Source: Anisus vortex
Taxonomy: Eukaryota > Mollusca > Gastropoda > Planorbidae
DNA: 64,000 nucleotides
Assembly (NCBI GenBank): GCA_949126835.1
Contig: OX421492.1
Coordinates: forward strand, 44,847,498-44,911,497
Direction: 5' to 3'
A program made the translations under genes and the position numbers. The notes under the pieces are model-generated. The model was not told the origin of the DNA. It saw only the letters and a list, made by a program, of their open reading frames with translations, and made no database searches. Below, one piece after another: positions 58,855 to 64,000 of the stretch (its first letter is position 1; each line of letters opens with the position of its first letter).

Positions 58855-59074
58855 TGTAGTGATAACTTGTGTATCGGTATTTGGACACTGAATGTTTCGT
58901 TAATTAGAGTTAAGATTTGTGTCCACTTCCTGTGTTTTTATTTTTATGCACGTTGTCTTCCTGTCCCTCACGATTGAAGGCTAATCGTATGGTTCAAGTA
59001 ATTATTAAATAAATAATCCTGTACAGCATTTTGGTCTATTGTGTTCATAAATAATCATAAACCATTCCATTACA
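58855..59074 (+). repeat. 3' LTR of element C
   Basis: 220 bp. It differs from the 5' LTR by one substitution near the end (CCATTCCATTACA against CCATTTCATTACA). Confidence 0.95.
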
Positions 59075-59078
59075 CAAC

Positions 59079-59291
59079 ATAACTTGTGTATCGGTATTTG
59101 GACACTGAATGTTTCGTTAATTAGAGTTAAGATTTGTGTCCACTTCCTGTGTTTTTAATTTGATGCACGTTGTCTTCCTGTCCCTCACGATTGAAGGCTA
59201 ATCGTATGGTTCAAGTAATTATTAAATAAATAATCCTGTACAGCATTTTGGTCTATTGTGTTCATAAACAATCATAAACCATTTCATTACA
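59079..59291 (+). repeat. 5' LTR of element B, 5'-truncated
   Basis: It begins at ATAACTTGTG, without the TGTAGTG that opens the other three LTRs of this family. It ends TTACA. Confidence 0.93.
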
Positions 59292-59304
59292 TGGTGTCAG
59301 AAGT
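59292..59304 (+). other. Primer-binding site of element B, tRNA-Leu type
   Basis: TGGTGTCAGAAGT, the same as in element C. Confidence 0.85.
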
Positions 59305-59307
59305 ATT

Positions 59308-62300
59308 ATGGCTAAATTTCACCCGCCAGAGCAATTCGACTTCAGTTCGCCTACGAAGTGGCCCGAGTGGAGAGAACGGTTCTTAAGATTCAGAATGGCC
59401 ACTAAGCTAGGCAAGGAAGAAGGCTCAGTACAAGTAAGCAGCCTTATCTATGCAATGGGGGCAGATGCTGAAAAAATTTATTCTACGTTTACTTTCGAGG
59501 CTGGTCAATCCAGGCCTGAAGAAAACTTTGAATTAATACTAAGCAAATTCAATAGTTACTTTACGCCCAAACGAAATATCATACATGAGAGAGCCAAATT
59601 TTACACCTGTAGCCAAAAGGAAGGCGAAAGTGTAGAACAATATATACGAACACTGTATGAATTAGCAGCCTATTGTGAGTTCTCTGATAAAAGCGACAGT
59701 ATCAGAGATCGACTCGTACTGGGACTCACAGATAGGGAGATCTCACAAAAACTGCAGCTGCAGAGAGACCTGACTTTGGATGCTGCTGTTGAAATAGCTA
59801 GGCACTATGAGATGGTGAAGGGACAATTGTTGGACCAGCGAGGTTTGTCAACGGACTCAGTCAGGTTTGGCGCTCCGCGTCGCCAGACTCATTCACAATC
59901 GATCAGTGGGAAGGGAGAAGGAAGTGCAAGGAGGGAAAGTACAGGAAATACTTTCGTCTCACATAAAGGAGAATCAGACAACTTTGTTAAGAGATGTGGA
60001 AATTGTGGACAATCCCATTACAAGACAGCCTGTCCAGCAAAGGGCAAGTCGTGTCGCCACTGTGGTAAATTAGGTCATTTCATCTCAGTGTGTCGTCAGC
60101 GAAAGCAACATCGTGACGTTCACAGTATTATGCATCATGACACAGTTACCCAGTCATACACATTTGACTCAATATTGTCAACAGTTGCAGAGCCACCATG
60201 GAGAGTGACAGTTAACATTCACAATCTACCAATTAACTTTAAAATTGACACAGGTGCTGATGTTAGTGTTATTTCCAGAGCTACTTATAACAAGATAAGC
60301 CCTAGTCCTAAACTAACTCATTCTACTGCAACTCTGCGAAGTCCTGGTGGTTTCTTACAGAACTTGGGAGAATTTACTGCTCCAGCTACATTCCAAAACA
60401 AAAAGTTTCAAATTCGTCTTTTTGTTATTAATGAGGAGACTGACAGTCTTTTGGGTAGAGGCGTAGTTAATGCCCTGGGTCTTGTGCAGAAAAATATCAA
60501 TGAAATCGGAGCAGCAGTTCCTCTCGACTTATCTACACACATAAAGTGCACTCCGGTTACCATTAAAATTCGCAAAGATGCTGAGCCATATAGCTTACCT
60601 ACAGCAAGGAGAGTGCCAATACCTCTTATTGACAAGGTCATGGTTGAACTACAACGGATGGAAAAAGCAGGCGTAATAGAACCTATTACCGAAGCAACAG
60701 ATTGGTGTGCTCCAATGGTACCAGTCTTAAAGAAGAATGGATCAATTCGTATTTGTACAGACTTTAAGAAGCTCAATTCTGCAGTGAAGCGGGAACGCTA
60801 TGTTCTTCCTGTATTAGATGATATACTACACAAGCTTCAAGGTGCAACAGTATTCTCAAAATTGGATGCAGCTTCCGGATTTTGGCAAATTCCTTTAGAC
60901 AGTTCCACGGCAAAGCTGACTACCTTTATAACACCTTTTGGTCGATACTATTATAAAAGGCTACCATTTGGCATCACAAGTGCACCTGAGATTTTCCAGA
61001 GGGTGATGGAAAACATTCTGGAAAAAGAGCAAAACGTAATTTGCTATTTTGATGATGTTCTTGTCTTTAGTAAAACAGAGAAAGAACATGAAAAACACTT
61101 GTCAGCAGTTCTAAAAAGGCTGAATGAAGTGAATCTTCAACTAAACCAAGAAAAGTGTGAGTACAGAAAGAAGGAAATTGATTTCCTGGGCCATCGCATC
61201 AGTAAGGATGGTATAAGTCCAGATCCTATCAAGGTTTCTGCTATTATTGACATGCCAGAGCCACAAGATGTTGAGGAGTTACGTCGCCTACTTGGCATGG
61301 TAAACTTCATGGGCAGATACATTCCAAACATATCCACAATTCTTAGTCCTCTGACACAATTGTTGGAGAAGAAAAACCATTGGACATGGGGATCATCTCA
61401 AATAAATGCACTTACACAGGTAAAGAAAATGCTCACATCTTCACCAACACTTGCATTCTTTGACATTTTAAGGCCATGTGTTGTAAGCGTTGATGCAAGT
61501 TCCTATGGAATTGGTGGAGTGCTTCTTCAAGTTCAAGAATGTGATGGTAAACTCAAACCTGTGGTTTTCTGCTCACGTACCCTGACTCCAGCAGAAAAGA
61601 ATTACGCGCAGATAGAAAAAGAACTTTTGGCAGCAGTATGGACTTGTGAAAAGCTTCAAAAGTACCTCATGGGACTACCATCATTCACATTACAGACTGA
61701 TCACAAGCCACTGATATCTTTGATCAATGTTCGAGACCTGCAAGACACACCAATACGTTGCCAGAGAATGCTTATAAGGCTCATGCGCTTTAATGTTCAT
61801 GCTACTTACATACCAGGCGTACAACTTATCATTGCTGATACACTGTCGCGCAGCCCACAACAAGTAAACGTTGGGTTGGACAAAGAAGTGGATCGCCTCA
61901 TTCAGGATATTGACTCTCATATAGACTCAGTTCGAATGTCTTGGCCGGCGTCCGATGCGAAACTTTTACAGTTTGCAAGTGAATCAGAGAAAGACCCTAT
62001 CATTAATACTGCCATCAAGTACACTGAAAATGGCTGGCCTAAATATGTGAAAAATATTGAACAATATCTCAAGGATTTCTACAATGTGCGCTTTGAACTG
62101 AGCGTTCATCAAGGCATGCTTATCAGAGGTTCCCAAATAGTAGTACCAAGGTCACTTAGAGCAGAAATTCTGAGCAGAATCCATGATGGTCATTTGGGCA
62201 TTACAAAATGTCGGGAGAGAGCAAAACAGTCTGTATGGTGGCCTGGAATTAGCGGCGAAATCCAGCAGCTCGTTTCTTCTTGCCAACATTGTGAACAGAA

Positions 62301-63318
62301 GATGCCAACTTTCCGAAGAGAGCCCATCATGTCAACACCACTTCCCAGCAGACCATTTCAGATGATCGGTGCTGACATTTGTGACTTCAAAGGTCAGAAT
62401 TATCTCGTAGTGGTTGATTACTACTCGAGATATCTGGAGATCTTGCCACTTTCTAGCATGACCTCAGGGGTCGTCATTACTAAATTTAAATCCATTTTTG
62501 CACATCATGGAATCCCGGAATCACTAGTCACTGATAACGGTCGCCAATTTACTTCCAGAGAATTCCAAACGTTTTCAGAAGAGTGGAATTTCCTGCACGT
62601 TACTAGTTCGCCATACTATGCCCAAAGCAACGGTGAGGCAGAACGAGCAGTGCAGGAAGCGAAGAAAATATTAAGTCAAGCAGATTTTTTTTTAGCTTTA
62701 ATGAACTACAGATCATCACCAACTACAGCCACAGGGTATAGTCCCGCTGAGTTAGTGATGGGTCGTAAAATCAGAACTATCCTACCAACATTGCCAGTCA
62801 ATCTCTCTCCAAAAATCATAGAAAGAAAGTCTATTCTTGGAAAGGACGAAGGAAGGAAAAGGGCAAATCAGATCTACTATAACAGACGTCATGGTACTAG
62901 AAAGCTTCCACCTTTAGAGCCAGGTACCAAGGTCTTACAGAAACTAGACCATGAGCGACAATGGACAAATCCAGCCACTGTAATCAGAAGCGTGGCTCCC
63001 AGATCATATCTAATCAAGACTTCTTTTGGGACTTTCCGTAGGAACAGAAAACACTTACGTCCAACATCAACATTTGTTCCTACCTCTATCGGTTCCCTAC
63101 CTGACAAGGACGATGCCATTGTTACTGAACAACAGAATGGCATGCCTCAACCTCAAGGAGATCCAGGTTTTACCAACCCTCAAGAACCGGATAATAACAC
63201 TACTGAAACCCACCTTGAACCCCAAGAGCAGGCGCATGGCCCACCTGTTGGCTCTACGGTTTTGACAACTCGGTCTGGACGTATCATTAATCCACCTGCC
63301 AGATATCGGAATGACTAA
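59308..63318 (+). CDS. Element B gag-pol polyprotein, 1336 aa
   Basis: One uninterrupted ORF encodes every step of a Ty3/gypsy cycle except an envelope. Gag spans about 1-225. Zinc knuckles are at 230-242 (C-x2-C-x3-H-x4-C) and 249-262 (C-x2-C-x4-H-x4-C). The protease IDTGADVSVIS has its catalytic D at 314. Reverse transcriptase spans about 430-620 with YFDD at 580-583. RNase H keeps D729, E772 and D798. Integrase has H959, H962, C992, C995 and the triad D1023, D1076 and E1112 (35-residue spacing). A tail with RSGRIINPPARY ends the protein. All catalytic residues I checked are present, so it may be active and could supply integrase to element C. No gag-pol frameshift is needed. Confidence 0.96.
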   Translation: MAKFHPPEQFDFSSPTKWPEWRERFLRFRMATKLGKEEGSVQVSSLIYAMGADAEKIYSTFTFEAGQSRPEENFELILSKFNSYFTPKRNIIHERAKFYTCSQKEGESVEQYIRTLYELAAYCEFSDKSDSIRDRLVLGLTDREISQKLQLQRDLTLDAAVEIARHYEMVKGQLLDQRGLSTDSVRFGAPRRQTHSQSISGKGEGSARRESTGNTFVSHKGESDNFVKRCGNCGQSHYKTACPAKGKSCRHCGKLGHFISVCRQRKQHRDVHSIMHHDTVTQSYTFDSILSTVAEPPWRVTVNIHNLPINFKIDTGADVSVISRATYNKISPSPKLTHSTATLRSPGGFLQNLGEFTAPATFQNKKFQIRLFVINEETDSLLGRGVVNALGLVQKNINEIGAAVPLDLSTHIKCTPVTIKIRKDAEPYSLPTARRVPIPLIDKVMVELQRMEKAGVIEPITEATDWCAPMVPVLKKNGSIRICTDFKKLNSAVKRERYVLPVLDDILHKLQGATVFSKLDAASGFWQIPLDSSTAKLTTFITPFGRYYYKRLPFGITSAPEIFQRVMENILEKEQNVICYFDDVLVFSKTEKEHEKHLSAVLKRLNEVNLQLNQEKCEYRKKEIDFLGHRISKDGISPDPIKVSAIIDMPEPQDVEELRRLLGMVNFMGRYIPNISTILSPLTQLLEKKNHWTWGSSQINALTQVKKMLTSSPTLAFFDILRPCVVSVDASSYGIGGVLLQVQECDGKLKPVVFCSRTLTPAEKNYAQIEKELLAAVWTCEKLQKYLMGLPSFTLQTDHKPLISLINVRDLQDTPIRCQRMLIRLMRFNVHATYIPGVQLIIADTLSRSPQQVNVGLDKEVDRLIQDIDSHIDSVRMSWPASDAKLLQFASESEKDPIINTAIKYTENGWPKYVKNIEQYLKDFYNVRFELSVHQGMLIRGSQIVVPRSLRAEILSRIHDGHLGITKCRERAKQSVWWPGISGEIQQLVSSCQHCEQKMPTFRREPIMSTPLPSRPFQMIGADICDFKGQNYLVVVDYYSRYLEILPLSSMTSGVVITKFKSIFAHHGIPESLVTDNGRQFTSREFQTFSEEWNFLHVTSSPYYAQSNGEAERAVQEAKKILSQADFFLALMNYRSSPTTATGYSPAELVMGRKIRTILPTLPVNLSPKIIERKSILGKDEGRKRANQIYYNRRHGTRKLPPLEPGTKVLQKLDHERQWTNPATVIRSVAPRSYLIKTSFGTFRRNRKHLRPTSTFVPTSIGSLPDKDDAIVTEQQNGMPQPQGDPGFTNPQEPDNNTTETHLEPQEQAHGPPVGSTVLTTRSGRIINPPARYRND

Positions 63319-63322
63319 ACGT

Positions 63323-63334
63323 AAAAGGGGGAGA
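63323..63334 (+). other. Polypurine tract of element B
   Basis: AAAAGGGGGAGA lies directly before the 3' LTR. Confidence 0.85.
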
Positions 63335-63554
63335 TGTAGTGATAACTTGTGTATCGGTATTTGGACACTGAATGTTTCGTTAATTAGAGTTAAGATTTGT
63401 GTCCACTTCCTGTGTTTTTAATTTGATGCACGTTGTCTTCCTGTCCCTCACGATTGAAGGCTAATCGTATGGTTCAAGTAATTATTAATTAAATAATCCT
63501 GTACAGCATTTTGGTCTATTGTGTTCATAAACAATCATAAACCATTTCATTACA
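63335..63554 (+). repeat. 3' LTR of element B
   Basis: A complete 220-bp LTR, TGTAGTG...TTACA. It is followed by TTTCATTTCA, an apparent expansion of the LTR-end motif. Confidence 0.95.
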
Positions 63555-63571
63555 TTTCATTTCATTTTTTT

Positions 63572-64000
63572 CTATACTGACTTCTACTGGGATACTTTGT
63601 TATTTCTATACTGACTGCTTTTGGGATACTTTGTTATTTCTATACTGACTGTTACTGTGATATTTTGTTATTTCTATACTGACTGCTACTGGGATACTGT
63701 GTTATTTCTATACTGACTTCTACTGTGATACTTTGTTATTTCTATACAGACTGTTACTGGGATATTTTGTTATTTCTATACTGACTGCTACAGGAATACT
63801 ATGTTTTTTTCTATACTGTCTGCTACTGGGATATTTTGTTATTTCTATTCTGACTGCTAGTGGGATATTTTGTTATTTCTACCCTGAATGTTACTGGGAT
63901 ATTTAGTCATTTCTATACTGACTGTTACTGGGGTACTTTGTTATTTCTATACTGACTGCTACTTGGATATTGTGTTATTTCTATAATGACTGTTACTGGG
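63572..64000. repeat. 34-bp minisatellite, right part, continues off window
   Basis: The same units as 45121-46844 (CTATACTGACTGCTACTGGG) resume and reach the end of the window. Confidence 0.97.

Larger units (their letters stand above)
55288..59074 (+). mobile_element. Ty3/gypsy LTR retrotransposon C, integrase-deleted
   Basis: A 3787-bp element has two 220-bp LTRs differing at one position. It is about 99% identical to element B over shared sequence, but its LTRs carry their own diagnostic bases (TATTTTTATG and AAATAATC against TAATTTGATG and AAACAATC in B). The pair therefore comes from two insertions rather than one recent duplication. The left flank is CTTTG and the right flank is CAACA, so no 5-bp target duplication is present. 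Confidence 0.93.
59079..63554 (+). mobile_element. Ty3/gypsy LTR retrotransposon B, intact coding region
   Basis: The 5' LTR lacks the first 7 bp or so and starts 4 bp after element C. The 3' LTR is complete. The LTRs share diagnostic bases and differ at one position (AAATAAATAATCC against AATTAAATAATCC), so insertion was recent. No target duplication is visible: the left side abuts CAAC and the right side is TTTCA. After a short T-rich stretch the 34-bp array resumes near 63572. The gag-pol ORF is complete. Confidence 0.93.

Noticed and set aside
55288..63554. Elements B and C as a tandem produced by one recent unequal crossover
   Set aside because: Each element has its own LTR-pair diagnostic bases, so they derive from separate insertions.

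Overview
The window is eukaryotic DNA from an animal, most likely a lophotrochozoan such as a gastropod mollusc. The evidence is AT-rich non-coding sequence, GT-AG exons with phase-1 boundaries, metazoan Ty3/gypsy elements primed by tRNA-Ser and tRNA-Leu, an endonuclease-reverse transcriptase LINE of a type common in molluscs, and extreme minisatellite content. The species assignment is inference. No bacterial gene organisation, rRNA, intact tRNA gene or CRISPR array was seen. Almost every long open frame outside the retroelements is a by-product of a tandem repeat whose period is a multiple of three.

Layout. 1-7000: AT-rich sequence with a candidate LTR-like stretch, a GC-rich hairpin segment, a tandem pair of MITE-like units, a tRNA-derived SINE and four small tandem arrays (16, 49, 26 and 34 bp). 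7003-10663: a 15-bp minisatellite split by a TA-target (pogo/mariner-type) DNA transposon. That transposon carries a PHD-finger-like C-terminus and is itself split by a 5'-truncated LINE. A hAT-like MITE and a perfect palindrome sit at the right end. 11424-15815: a 29-copy 76-bp satellite bracketed by two tail-to-tail decayed LINE 3' ends. 17076-21118: a full-length LINE on the minus strand with an intact 1118-codon ORF. 24105-27795: a 16-bp minisatellite split by a hAT element, which is split in turn by a rearranged LINE and by a second hAT-like element. Every step has a target-site duplication that can be read directly.

28712-45120: a 12-bp array, then the only clear host gene. It shows two symmetric phase 1-1 exons on the plus strand (30573-30743 and 35619-35987), each encoding a four-cysteine CPxGW...GLC module. 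Their introns are packed with minisatellites, and the sequence after exon 2 leads into a 6.8-kb, 35-bp array with a 1540-bp higher-order repeat.

45121-64000: a 34-bp minisatellite of about 6 kb that runs off the window. It hosts three young Ty3/gypsy elements. Element A (46845-51396) has identical 202-bp LTRs and a TACCC duplication but a frameshift in integrase. Element C (55288-59074) has an in-frame 690-bp deletion removing the integrase core. Element B (about 59079-63554) has an intact 1336-codon gag-pol and lies only a few bases from C.

The main theme is reciprocal: transposons repeatedly sit inside tandem arrays, and tandem arrays have expanded inside transposon remnants and introns. 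The intact LINE ORF and gypsy B could supply enzymes in trans to the broken copies. The cysteine-module gene is the only locus likely to serve the organism.
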